Source of the DNA: Bacteroidales bacterium UBA4116
Lineage (GTDB): Bacteria; Bacteroidota; Bacteroidia; Bacteroidales; Tannerellaceae
Direction: 5' to 3'
DNA length: 64,000 nucleotides
Assembly (NCBI GenBank): GCA_002381645.1
Contig: DFXE01000020.1
Location: forward strand, 186,001 to 250,000
This document shows, in pieces, positions 43,983-52,405 of this stretch (positions within the stretch are counted from its first letter, which is position 1; every line of letters starts with the position of its first letter). The position numbers were made by a program, and so were the translations under genes. The notes under the pieces are model-generated. The model saw only the letters and a program-made list of their open reading frames with translations, was not told where the DNA came from and made no database searches.

Positions 43983-44762
43983 ATGAACAGATTAAAAGGA
44001 AAAAAAGCCATCGTAACAGGCTCCAGTTCGGGAATAGGAAAAGCCATCGCACTTTTATTTGCCCGGGAAGGTGCAGAAGTTGTTGTAACATTTAATTCAG
44101 GTGAGGACCGTGCAAAAGCCGTTGTTGAAGAAATTGAAAAGAATGGCGGGAAAGCAAAAGCCTATAAAGTGAATGTTGCAGACGAAAACGACATCAAACA
44201 GTTTTTTACGAACATTGTAAATGACTTCGGTGACATAGATATTCTGGTTAATAATGCGGGCATAAATGGCAGCCAGACTCCCGTGGAAGATATGACTACC
44301 GAACAATGGGACAAGGTTGTAAGGGTTAATCTTTACGGACCGTTCTTTTGTAGCCGCGAATTCCTTCAGATAAAGAAAAAATACGGAACGTATAAAGGAA
44401 GCCGCATAATCAATGTTACCTCAATACACCAATATGTTAATGTACGTGGTAATGCCAATTACAATGCGGCTAAATCCGGTATGCGCAATCTCGCTTATAC
44501 AATGGCGCTTGAACTGGCCGACCGTGAACTGACCGTCAATAATATTGCCCCGGGTATGATTCTGACTCCAATCAACGAAAAGGTCATTAATGATCCTGAA
44601 AAACTTAAACGGGCAGAAAACATCATACCATTCCACAGGGGCGGCAAACCTGAAGAAGTGGCCAATGTAGCTTTATTCCTCGCTTCCGAAGATAGCTCAT
44701 ATGTAACGGGAAGCACTTATACGGTAGACGGCGCGCTGTCTATCCTCGGCCCTGACGCATAA
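43983..44762 (+). CDS. SDR-family oxidoreductase, glucose 1-dehydrogenase-like
   Basis: This 259-residue short-chain dehydrogenase has the NAD(P) motif TGSSSGIG (about 12-19) and NNAG. The catalytic triad is Ser147, Tyr160 and Lys164 (YNAAK). The C-terminal SSYVTGSTYTVDGALS is typical of glucose 1-dehydrogenase-like SDRs. All catalytic residues are intact although the three upstream genes are decayed. The sugar transporter gene starts 12 bp downstream, the same pairing as gdh with glcU in Bacillus, which supports a sugar substrate. Confidence 0.88.
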   Translation: MNRLKGKKAIVTGSSSGIGKAIALLFAREGAEVVVTFNSGEDRAKAVVEEIEKNGGKAKAYKVNVADENDIKQFFTNIVNDFGDIDILVNNAGINGSQTPVEDMTTEQWDKVVRVNLYGPFFCSREFLQIKKKYGTYKGSRIINVTSIHQYVNVRGNANYNAAKSGMRNLAYTMALELADRELTVNNIAPGMILTPINEKVINDPEKLKRAENIIPFHRGGKPEEVANVALFLASEDSSYVTGSTYTVDGALSILGPDA

Positions 44763-44774
44763 AATTAGGTTAGT

Positions 44775-45644
44775 ATGGATATATTAGACTGGCTGATTGC
44801 CTTTATTCCGGTATTATCATTCGGCTTAGTTCCCGTTATCGGGACATTAATCGGAGGAAAACCAACGGAACAATCCATGGGGATTGCTTTGGGAGGATTT
44901 GTATTTTCAGTTATAGTTATTTTGTTACGAAGGCCGGATATTACCCCTCATATCTTTCTTATCGGGTTTCTATCCGGTGTCTTCTGGTCGGTAGGATCAG
45001 TAGGACAGTTTATGGGAATAAATGCATTGGGAGTATCCCGGGCAACTCCTATGCTGAACGGGGGACAGATTATCGGAACTTCTTTATTGGGGGTAATGCT
45101 GGGTGACTGGGCATCTGCCGGCGCAAAAACATATGGGTTTATTGCTTTATTCCTCATCATTATTGGTATCCTTTTTACTTCTTATAAGCAGGAGGATGGA
45201 AGTAGTGCCAAGCCTCAATGGGGTAAGGGTATTCTTATCAACCTTATTGCTGTACTTGGTTTTACCGCATATGTAGGAATACTTAAATATTTCCGGATAG
45301 ATGGCTGGAGCAGCATTTTTCCACAGTCGATAGGCCAGATAACGGCTATATTTATAATCGGGCTTCTGTATTTTAAATCCCAGTCTTTTACAAAATTCTC
45401 ATTTCGCAACAGTGTAATCGGTGTAATCTGGGGGGTAGGTAATATTGCACTTCTTCTTTCGCAGGTAAGTCTGGGACTGGCAATCGCTTATCCTGTTAGC
45501 CAGGCGGCAGTAATTGTTTCCGTATTTGGCGGTGTACTGATTAATAAAGAACGTAAAACACGTAAAGAATGGATTGCTGCAGCTATCGGTATAGTCATTA
45601 TTTGTGCCGGACTCTTTATGATTTATCTTTCAGGTAAGCACTAA
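44775..45644 (+). CDS. GRP-family sugar transporter (GlcU/RhaT-like, DMT superfamily)
   Basis: This 289-residue protein has ten hydrophobic segments and Gly-rich helices. The GRP-family features are FWSVGSVGQFMGINALGVSRATPMLNGGQIIGTS in the first half and IAYPVSQAAVIVSVFGGVLINKERKTRKEW in the second. Family members import glucose or other monosaccharides by proton symport. It is coupled to the SDR gene upstream, and RNase Z starts 4 bp downstream, probably in the same transcript. Confidence 0.87.
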   Translation: MDILDWLIAFIPVLSFGLVPVIGTLIGGKPTEQSMGIALGGFVFSVIVILLRRPDITPHIFLIGFLSGVFWSVGSVGQFMGINALGVSRATPMLNGGQIIGTSLLGVMLGDWASAGAKTYGFIALFLIIIGILFTSYKQEDGSSAKPQWGKGILINLIAVLGFTAYVGILKYFRIDGWSSIFPQSIGQITAIFIIGLLYFKSQSFTKFSFRNSVIGVIWGVGNIALLLSQVSLGLAIAYPVSQAAVIVSVFGGVLINKERKTRKEWIAAAIGIVIICAGLFMIYLSGKH

Positions 45645-45648
45645 GCTT

Positions 45649-46593
45649 ATGACATCAAGCGCGAGCAAAGGTTTCAGGGTAACAGTTATAGGAAATGGTG
45701 CAGCTATTCCATCAGCGGGAAAATATCATTCTTCGCAGGTGGCTGATATTTCAGGACAGTTGTTCCTGATGGATTGTGGTGAAGGCACACAGAAAGCAAT
45801 GCTCGAAAACGGACTGAGTCCCCAAAAGCTTAAAGCTATTTTTATTTCGCACCTGCATGGTGACCATATATACGGGCTTTTCCCCCTTTTGGAAACATTA
45901 GCTCTGTCGCAAAGGCCGGAACCATTGAAAGTATTTGCCCCGCAACCTTTGTTGAATTTAATGGATTGCATAGCCAATATCCTTTATAATGGAAACGGTT
46001 ATATTGTGGATTATAAACCTGTTGATACCACTTCTCATCAGATTATCTATGAGAACCGGGATATTGAAATTTGGTCTCTTCCCTTAAAGCACCGTGTTCC
46101 TTCATGTGGTTATCTGATACGTGAAAAATATCCGGATCTAAATATTCATAAAAAGGCTGTTACTGAATATGAATTGAGCATAAGCGAGATGCAGGACTTA
46201 AAAAAAGGTTTTGACCTATTGAGAGGAAAATTATCGATACCGAATAACAGGCTTACTTATACACCCTATATTCCCCGGAGTTATGCCTATTGTACGGACA
46301 CTATATTTTCCGAGGAATTGGTTGGCTTGGTGAAAGGAGTTGACCTTCTGTACCATGAAGCCTCTTTTGCCGACTCGGACAGGGAGATAGCCAGAATCAA
46401 CGGTCATACTACTTCTACTCAAGCCGCAGAAATTGCATTAAAGGCAAAAGTAAAAAAACTCCTCATAGGTCATTTCTCGTTGAGATATAAAGATACATCC
46501 TTATTAATCAATGAAGCTAAATCGGTATTTCCGGAAACGGAAGAGGCAATTCAGGGAAAAACATATGAAATAGTCCAAAAAAGATCAGAATAA
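45649..46593 (+). CDS. rnz: Ribonuclease Z
   Basis: This 314-residue metallo-beta-lactamase-fold endonuclease matures tRNA 3' ends. The zinc motif is SHLHGDHIYG (about 66-75), with LYHEASFAD and the C-terminal GHTTSTQAAEIA and LLIGHFSLRY blocks. It follows the sugar transporter by 4 bp. Its 3' end overlaps the opposing rnhA gene by 9 bp. Confidence 0.95.
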   Translation: MTSSASKGFRVTVIGNGAAIPSAGKYHSSQVADISGQLFLMDCGEGTQKAMLENGLSPQKLKAIFISHLHGDHIYGLFPLLETLALSQRPEPLKVFAPQPLLNLMDCIANILYNGNGYIVDYKPVDTTSHQIIYENRDIEIWSLPLKHRVPSCGYLIREKYPDLNIHKKAVTEYELSISEMQDLKKGFDLLRGKLSIPNNRLTYTPYIPRSYAYCTDTIFSEELVGLVKGVDLLYHEASFADSDREIARINGHTTSTQAAEIALKAKVKKLLIGHFSLRYKDTSLLINEAKSVFPETEEAIQGKTYEIVQKRSE

Positions 46594-47310
46594 CCGTGGC
46601 GGGTCCGGATGATCAATATATTTTTTTGCTTCTTCCACCATATACATTTTCTTACATTGAGGGCAATACATATAATATTCGAAAAAATAGCTTTGATTGG
46701 GTTTGGGAATTTTATCTTTTGTAAATCTTTTTACAACGGGAGTATTACAATGCCTGCATAAATCTCCTTCGTTTTTTATTTTTCCCGAAGCCTTCGTATT
46801 AGTAGTTTTGACAACAGTTTGCAGATCAAATCCGGTATCTTCCATAAGGTTATCAGATTGTATGGCCTGAGTTGCCAGATAGTCGCAACGCTCATTTTCG
46901 GGATGTCCGTTATGTCCTTTGACCCAATTAAATTTAACCTCGTGCTGGGATATTAAATTCAATAACCTCTCCCATAAATCCGCATTTATTGCTTTTTCGC
47001 TTTTAGTTCTGTACCAATTATTTATTTTCCATTTTTGAGCCCATCCGTTTTCAATCCCATCTACAACGTATCTCGAGTCTGTATATACGTTAACCCGTGA
47101 CCTGGTTTTCAATTTCTCAAGTCCGGTTATTACTCCGAGCAATTCCATACGGTTATTGGTTGTCACCTTATATCCCTGCGAGAACTCTTTCCGGTATCCT
47201 TTACCTTGCCATGACAGAATAACGCCATAACCTCCTTTTCCCGGATTTGGCTCTGCTCCTCCGTCTGAAAATAAATCAATATCAGGTATTTCCTTACTAT
47301 AGTTATCCAT
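46585..47310 (-). CDS. rnhA: Ribonuclease HI with C-terminal zinc-ribbon-like extension
   Basis: This 241-residue protein has an RNase HI domain (residues 8-150) with the complete DEDD set Asp16, Glu56, Asp78 and Asp143 plus His133. It cleaves RNA in RNA-DNA hybrids. After a linker it carries about 60 extra residues with two cysteine pairs, Cys185/Cys188 (CRHC) and Cys216/Cys219 (CPQC), probably a zinc ribbon. Standard RNase HI is about 150-160 residues. Its promoter is back to back with that of the next gene. Confidence 0.93.
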   Translation of the reverse strand: MDNYSKEIPDIDLFSDGGAEPNPGKGGYGVILSWQGKGYRKEFSQGYKVTTNNRMELLGVITGLEKLKTRSRVNVYTDSRYVVDGIENGWAQKWKINNWYRTKSEKAINADLWERLLNLISQHEVKFNWVKGHNGHPENERCDYLATQAIQSDNLMEDTGFDLQTVVKTTNTKASGKIKNEGDLCRHCNTPVVKRFTKDKIPKPNQSYFFEYYMYCPQCKKMYMVEEAKKYIDHPDPPRLF

Positions 47311-47359
47311 ATATACAGAATTATTTACAAAAGTATAATAACTTATAATACTTCGAAAG

Positions 47360-47376
47360 CAAATATATTATCTTTA
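47360..47376. promoter_or_regulatory. Divergent promoter pair, rnhA and the 47396 gene
   Basis: The minus strand reads TATATTTGC at 47360-47367 (for rnhA). The plus strand has a TATCTTTA variant at 47369-47376, 20 bp before the ATG at 47396. The two -7 elements are nearly adjacent, so the two polymerases would compete for this DNA. Confidence 0.45.
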
Positions 47377-47395
47377 TCAACTGAATATATCTGTT

Positions 47396-47929
47396 ATGAA
47401 TTTCAAAAACAAACTTACCAACAGGATAGGCATGGATGATATCCGTGAAATACTTCATCTGACACATCAGAACGATAAAAGAAAAGAAGAATTATACACA
47501 CTACTTTTTGATGAGGATGATACCATCGGCTATCAGGCGGCTTGGGTTTTTTCACATTTCTCCCGGCAGGATAATGAATGGTTATACACTAAACAGGATG
47601 AATTGATTGATGAAGTGTTAGTATGTAAACACGGGGGGAAAAGAAGAGTATTACTCAACCTAATTTACAAGCAACCACTAACTTATCCACCAAGAGTGGA
47701 TTTTCTTGATTTCTGTTTGGAACGGGTAAACTTGTCGCAGGAATTACCCGGAGTACAGTCTCTATGTATTAAAATTGCATATGAACTTTGCCGGCATATT
47801 CCTGAACTTAATCAGGAATTAAAAATTATACTGGAGATGATAGAGGGAGATTTACCTCCTGCTATTTCTACGGTTAAAATAAATGTCTTGAAAGCGATGA
47901 AAACCGGAAAAAGTTTGCAAAAATTTTAA
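47396..47929 (+). CDS. Conserved hypothetical, HEAT-like helical protein
   Basis: This 177-residue protein is all-helical by pattern: repeated amphipathic helices of about 15-20 residues, with DTIGYQAAWVFSHFSRQ and GGKRRVLLNLIYKQ. This suggests ARM/HEAT-type repeats. It has no signal peptide or catalytic motif. I do not know a function. It is monocistronic and bounded by the terminator at 48048-48075. Confidence 0.7.
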   Translation: MNFKNKLTNRIGMDDIREILHLTHQNDKRKEELYTLLFDEDDTIGYQAAWVFSHFSRQDNEWLYTKQDELIDEVLVCKHGGKRRVLLNLIYKQPLTYPPRVDFLDFCLERVNLSQELPGVQSLCIKIAYELCRHIPELNQELKIILEMIEGDLPPAISTVKINVLKAMKTGKSLQKF

Positions 47930-48047
47930 TCCCCCTTCTTTTTTGTATCAGCTAATTGGCTTTATCATATAATTAATACAGGATCCTTTCCTAAGTAAAA
48001 ATAATTACATTTTTAAAAATAGATCTTTTATATTTTTTACTTCATAC

Positions 48048-48075
48048 TAAGAGTGGAATTTTTTTCCACTCTTAA
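48048..48075. terminator. Bidirectional terminator
   Basis: An 11-bp stem (48048-48058 with 48064-48074, TAAGAGTGGAA) with a five-T loop lies between the convergent genes ending at 47929 and 48100. Confidence 0.7.
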
Positions 48076-48099
48076 ATGCTTTCTATAAAATTAGTATTC

Positions 48100-48588
48100 T
48101 TACCACATTAATACAATGTGGAACGTTTCTTTATCCGGTGAGATCTGGGTATTAAAATCCGAATAAGTTATGTAAAACCTGATAGCTTGCGGTGAAAAGT
48201 CGAAGTCATAGGTTTGTGTCCATAATAATTCTTTTGTACCATATTCTTCACCCAGGTGCAAAACATAAGGCAACCCGTTTTTTACATTTTTCTCCGTTTC
48301 AATATAACCGATAACTGTTCCTTCTTTAAAAATATAATCTGTAAGTTGTGGAATGTATACATCTGCATAAAAATAGGTATTTAAGTCTCCCGGATAACCC
48401 GAAAGGTTCCATTCGTTAGCAGGTATCGTAAATGAAGTAGTGTACCATTTTGATCCGTATCCGGGTTCGCCTTCCGGTCCGGCGGGTCCTTGCTCTCCGC
48501 GTGGTCCCATTGGTCCTTCCGGACCCATCGGACCTTCACAAGCTATACAGGTAATAACAGCCAATAAAATTAAAGTAATCTTTTTCAT
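48100..48588 (-). CDS. Lipoprotein with collagen-like Gly-X-Y repeats
   Basis: This 162-residue protein begins at MKKITLILLAV (the frame is open to 48633). It has a lipobox CIAC near residue 17 and, immediately after, about eight Gly-X-Y triplets (GPMGPEGPMGPRGEQGPAG...). The remaining roughly 120 residues are beta-rich and aromatic (SKWYTTSFTIPANEWN, FYITYSDFN). The triplets could form a short collagen-like triple helix that trimerises the protein at the cell surface. It is probably cotranscribed with the Arg/Glu-repeat lipoprotein 45 bp upstream. Confidence 0.8.
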   Translation of the reverse strand: MKKITLILLAVITCIACEGPMGPEGPMGPRGEQGPAGPEGEPGYGSKWYTTSFTIPANEWNLSGYPGDLNTYFYADVYIPQLTDYIFKEGTVIGYIETEKNVKNGLPYVLHLGEEYGTKELLWTQTYDFDFSPQAIRFYITYSDFNTQISPDKETFHIVLMW

Positions 48589-48633
48589 GATTGTAAAATT
48601 TAAAAGTTCAACATCTGTATGTACTTTCAACAA

Positions 48634-49935
48634 TTATCGTCTTCCGCTCCCCCGTGAGCTTGTACTGCTACCGGAAGAACTTCTCGATGATTCAACCCGT
48701 TGTCTCTCCTGGGTTTCGCGCTGACGTCTGGATTCCGCTTCACGGTTTTCACGTTCCTGTCTTTCCTGAGCCTCTTTGCGTTCACGATCTTGTCTCTCCT
48801 GGGCTTTGCGCTGACGTCTGGATTCCGCTTCACGGTTTTCACGCTCCTGTCTTTCCCGAGCTTCTTTACGTTCACGATCCTGTCTCTCCTGGGCTTCGCG
48901 CTGGCGTCTGGATTCAGCTTCACGGTTTTCACGTTCCTCGCTTTCACGAGCCTCTTGACGTTCACGATTCTGTCTTTCCTGAATAAAAGTTTGACGGTAA
49001 GACTCTACATCGTTCTTCTCTCTTTCCATTACAGGCTGTGATACCTGAACTTCTGATCTTTGACTTGCTTCAAATCTTTTTTTCCGTTCTTCTATTTCCA
49101 GCGCTTCTTTACGTATAAATTCCTCTTTTTGCCTGGCCTCACGTTGACGTCGTGCTTCCTTTTCGTGTCGTTGATTCGTTGTTTCAGGCAATCGCGATGA
49201 TTCAACCTGAGCCGAAGGTCGTTGGGAAGTCCTTACAATTTCTGAATCAACAGGCTTCGTAACTCTGGAGACACTGGGTCTCTGGGAAACCCTTACTTTT
49301 TCAGCCACCGGAGGTTTAATAATGGGTGGAGCGGGTTTATTTCCTCCCGGTTTTCCGGGTTTATAAGGTGGAGGTTTGATATGGCTCCACTCACCCGACG
49401 AATTATAACTCGGGTAATAATTTTCGTTTATATAATAATCGTAATAGGGATAAGTCGAATAGTCATAAAAATAAAAACCTGTATAACTATCTTTATAAAA
49501 GGGTATATGGTAATCCGCATAAAAGCCATCGTAAACCGGGTTTACATCATAACCCATGTAATAATTATCATCTTGTATATACTCATCGTATCTGAGTGGA
49601 GGAACCACTTTCCGTTCTGGTGGCGAGTAAACCGTAGATGGATTCTTATCTACATCGGTATTTAACTTGTTCTGTGAGTTTTTATATATGGGAGTTTCCT
49701 GTTTTTCGGGGGTATCTTTCTTTTTATAACCATTAGTATTTTTTATTTTACTCGTTTCAATGTGACCCGTTATGTTATGATCAGGGTTGTCTGATGTATC
49801 CGTGTTAATCACTATAGGTGTTTCACGTACAAGAGAAGGTGATTCAGGGTTTGTAGGACCACGTGTATTCTTTTTGCAACTTGTTGGTGAAAGAAACAGG
49901 CATACGATTGATATAAAATAAATTATCCGTTTCAT
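48634..49935 (-). CDS. Lipoprotein with Tyr-rich region and Arg/Glu-rich 30-residue repeats
   Basis: This 433-residue protein has a lipobox (SPTSC, Cys about 20) and a Ser/Thr/Asn-rich linker. A Tyr-rich segment follows (about residues 115-170, including YDYSTYPYYDYY) and a Pro-rich piece. The long charged C-terminus has three tandem 30-residue units such as RRQREAQERQDRERKEARE, predicted to be a continuous coiled helix. It ends in a Ser/Arg-rich tail. No known family is apparent. It may act as a stalk or extended surface fibre; that is inference. Confidence 0.75.
   Translation of the reverse strand: MKRIIYFISIVCLFLSPTSCKKNTRGPTNPESPSLVRETPIVINTDTSDNPDHNITGHIETSKIKNTNGYKKKDTPEKQETPIYKNSQNKLNTDVDKNPSTVYSPPERKVVPPLRYDEYIQDDNYYMGYDVNPVYDGFYADYHIPFYKDSYTGFYFYDYSTYPYYDYYINENYYPSYNSSGEWSHIKPPPYKPGKPGGNKPAPPIIKPPVAEKVRVSQRPSVSRVTKPVDSEIVRTSQRPSAQVESSRLPETTNQRHEKEARRQREARQKEEFIRKEALEIEERKKRFEASQRSEVQVSQPVMEREKNDVESYRQTFIQERQNRERQEARESEERENREAESRRQREAQERQDRERKEARERQERENREAESRRQRKAQERQDRERKEAQERQERENREAESRRQRETQERQRVESSRSSSGSSTSSRGSGRR
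48701..48970. repeat. Three 90-bp tandem repeats inside the Arg/Glu-rich lipoprotein gene
   Basis: Units start at 48701, 48791 and 48881 (each with TGTCTCTCCTGGG at the same offset); a fourth, diverged start appears at 48971. Units keep high nucleotide identity, so the copy number could vary by slippage or recombination, changing the length of the coiled region in 30-residue steps. Confidence 0.85.
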
Positions 49936-50235
49936 CTTAGTACTTTTTAATTAGTTAATACCATACTTTCTGATTCACATTCCGCTGAATGTGCCGGTTG
50001 AGGGTTTTTATATCGATCGATATGAAATGTACAAAAACGCGTTAGAAAACCAATCACTATATATGTCTTCTTATTTATTCAGACTACTAAATACAATAGT
50101 GGTTTAACAATGAAATCCATTTTTTATTGCTTTTTTTCGTAATAGATTATAACTGTTTCATTTATATTTAGTTAAGAATTATTTATTTAACTTATTACAT
50201 GAATAATAATATTAATCGTAAATCGTTATTCTGGC
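49936..50235. other. 300-bp AT-rich divergent intergenic region
   Basis: I see no gene here. The only feature noted is a 14-bp perfect palindrome ATATCGATCGATAT at 50010-50023, about 75 bp upstream of the lipoprotein start. It could be an operator or chance. Confidence 0.4.
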
Positions 50236-50997
50236 ATGATACATGAATATTCTTTTGATGAACAGAAAGATTTGCTGAATTTGATGTCCGAACGTTTCAA
50301 TACACCTGATTTTATTGAAACAGACCCTATTCAATTTCCGCATAAATTTAAATTGAAACAGGATGTAGAAATATCCGCTCTACTTACAGCCACCATTACC
50401 TGGGGAAAGCGAAGCAATATTTTGAAATCAGCTGCCAAAATGCATGAAATTATGGGACTTTCACCTTATGATTATATAATGGAAGAAGGTTATGAAAAAT
50501 TGGGGCAATCTAATATCCACCGAACTTTTTTTGAAAATGATATGGCTTATTTATGCAGAGGGTTACATTTGATATATCGATACTATGATAGTTGTGAGCA
50601 GTTATTTACTCAAAAATCGGACGTATGGCAAAGTATCGGATTATTTCGTGAATATATACAGAAAGCAAATGACGGGAACTCCGGAAGGGGACTTAAACAT
50701 ATTTCAAACCCGTCTGTTTCTGCCTGTAAACGGCTGCACCTCGCATTACGCTGGTTGGTAAGAAATGATTCAATAGTGGACTTGGGATTATGGAAAGAAA
50801 TATCTCCGGCAAAACTTTTTATTCCATTGGATGTGCATGTGATCACTACATCACATAAATTAGGTCTTTTAACGCGCAAACAGAACGACCGGAAAGCCGT
50901 AGAAGAACTTACAGAAAAGCTCTGTTTATTTAATCCGGATGATCCTGTTGTGTATGATTTCGCCTTATTCGGCCTTGGCGAAAGTAAAATACTTTAA
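50236..50997 (+). CDS. TIGR02757 (DUF2400) family protein
   Basis: This 253-residue protein has the family features ISALLTATITWGKRSNILKSA, a central CRGLHLIYRYY region, KRLHLALRWLVR and the C-terminal IPLDVHVITTSHKLGLL and DPVVYDFALFGLGE. The last two resemble helix-hairpin-helix DNA glycosylase folds. The function is not established; relation to the HhH-GPD DNA-repair superfamily is an inference from the pattern. It is monocistronic. Confidence 0.9.
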   Translation: MIHEYSFDEQKDLLNLMSERFNTPDFIETDPIQFPHKFKLKQDVEISALLTATITWGKRSNILKSAAKMHEIMGLSPYDYIMEEGYEKLGQSNIHRTFFENDMAYLCRGLHLIYRYYDSCEQLFTQKSDVWQSIGLFREYIQKANDGNSGRGLKHISNPSVSACKRLHLALRWLVRNDSIVDLGLWKEISPAKLFIPLDVHVITTSHKLGLLTRKQNDRKAVEELTEKLCLFNPDDPVVYDFALFGLGESKIL

Positions 50998-51207
50998 ATG
51001 GTAGTTCTTCTGCTATGAAAAAGTCATACCGATGCCACTTCTGCCAAAATGGGGGCATTTGACGCTTAACATAATGTAAACAATCAGCATGTAAAATTGT
51101 TATATAAACAAAATCAGATAAAATTAATTTATAGGTTAATAGGTTAGTCTTTAAGGAAGGAGGAGGCTTGTGAAAGTATCCCCTTTTTGTTTTACAAACT
51201 TTGATGA

Positions 51208-51762
51208 TTATTTGATTACCTTCTCCGAAATAGGTTTGTCTGTTTTCAGGTCAATACCGAATAACTCAATATATTCTACACTTAAGGAATTACCAGATTT
51301 GGCTTTTACAAAAAGAGAGGTGAGTTTTGCCGGTTGACCATTTATCAGCATTATACAGGCATATTTTTCACCTAATTTTTTGATGGTTAATTTTCTGGAA
51401 GGATAAGCGCTTAATGTTACCATACACGAATCATTATTTTGGGATATCAGTTTATAACCATAGGCCAGATTTCGTTGTATAGCGCTTAAACCATTCGTTT
51501 TTCCAGGATTTTCCTCCCTGTTGAGCCAATAAATGTTCAACGGTTTTTTAGTATTCAATATACCGTTTTCAAGATTGGCATCATAACAAACCAGATTTTT
51601 ATTTTTACTGCGGGCAATATGAAAAAGCCTTTCATCAGTTGGATAAACGTTTTCCTGTGAAAAAAGGTTTTCAGGATATGCAACAATCAGGCTAAAAAAA
51701 AGGATAAATAATATTACCCTCTTTCTGTACCCTATAAGGTTTTGAACAGATCGTATATTCAT
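51208..51762 (-). CDS. DUF4833 domain protein, exported
   Basis: This 184-residue protein has a hydrophobic N-terminus (VILFILFFSLIVAY) and the DUF4833 core: LFHIARSKNKNLVCYDAN, PLNIYWLNREENPGK, LSAIQRNLAYGYK. The frame begins at TTG 51777; the ATG at 51762 is preferred. The function is unknown. It follows the CarD/Tudor-like gene by about 20 bp and is probably cotranscribed. Confidence 0.85.
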   Translation of the reverse strand: MNIRSVQNLIGYRKRVILFILFFSLIVAYPENLFSQENVYPTDERLFHIARSKNKNLVCYDANLENGILNTKKPLNIYWLNREENPGKTNGLSAIQRNLAYGYKLISQNNDSCMVTLSAYPSRKLTIKKLGEKYACIMLINGQPAKLTSLFVKAKSGNSLSVEYIELFGIDLKTDKPISEKVIK

Positions 51763-51782
51763 ATAATTAGGAGACAAAATGA

Positions 51783-52322
51783 TTATTTATCTTTCGATCC
51801 TTCCCCTACAAAACCATTGGTTTTATATTTAAAAAGAATATTAAATGAAGTAAGACTGCCGTAACAACGCGTGATATATTGTTGTAATGTAATTTTTTCT
51901 TCATCGCTTAATTTGCTGGTATTTACTTTCTGCTCCAATACCCTCAACCTGTCACGTATCATAATTATTTTATTAAAGAACGTAGATATGGGCATTTCAT
52001 AGGGTTTCAATTCCGGATTTGCAGGCTTAAGAATTAATGAACCACCTGTCCATTTTTCAGCAATAGGAACAGTTTCCTGAATATCGGAAAAAGTACGTAA
52101 TATTTTAATTAAAGAATATTCAATCATTTCAAGGCTTACCAGGTCATCGGCCGGAACCAGTTGTTCTATAATTTCCAATCCCTCATAACTACGCGCAATT
52201 TCCCTGTTACCGTGTTCAATGAAAGTGATCAGATAACTATTCGACTTAACCTGTATTACAACACCGGGCCCGTATTCTTTATGTTTTACTCTTGAACCTA
52301 TACCTAAAACTTCGTCTTCCAT
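51783..52322 (-). CDS. Hypothetical protein with CarD/Tudor-like N-terminal domain
   Basis: This 179-residue protein starts at MEDEVLGIGSRVKHKEYGPGVVIQV. The first 55 residues look like the small SH3/Tudor-type barrel found in CarD and at the C-terminus of PcrA/UvrD helicases. The rest is helical without a known motif. A longer start at 52382 is excluded by the -7 box at 52352-52359. A role in binding RNA polymerase or nucleic acid is possible but untested. The next gene downstream is DUF4833. Confidence 0.75.
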   Translation of the reverse strand: MEDEVLGIGSRVKHKEYGPGVVIQVKSNSYLITFIEHGNREIARSYEGLEIIEQLVPADDLVSLEMIEYSLIKILRTFSDIQETVPIAEKWTGGSLILKPANPELKPYEMPISTFFNKIIMIRDRLRVLEQKVNTSKLSDEEKITLQQYITRCYGSLTSFNILFKYKTNGFVGEGSKDK

Positions 52323-52351
52323 GTGATCAGCTGTGTTTTTATGTTTTCCTC

Positions 52352-52359
52352 CAAAAGTA
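52352..52359 (-). promoter_or_regulatory. -7 box TACTTTTG for the CarD/Tudor-like gene
   Basis: The minus strand reads TACTTTTGG, 29 bp before the chosen ATG. It also shows that this gene is not purely dependent on the MscS transcript. Confidence 0.55.
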
Positions 52360-52405
52360 TAAAAAACTTGTTTATACCACAAATCCCTTTAAAAATACAA
52401 ACCGT

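Noticed and set aside
48654..49041. Plus-strand open frames of 94-113 codons opposite the lipoprotein repeats
   Set aside because: They are shadows of the Arg/Glu-rich and collagen-like coding repeats, have no promoter, and show low-complexity mirror sequence.
51015..51062. 15-codon ORF after the TIGR02757 gene
   Set aside because: Very short, no promoter, no signal or conserved pattern; the surrounding bases look like ordinary intergenic sequence.
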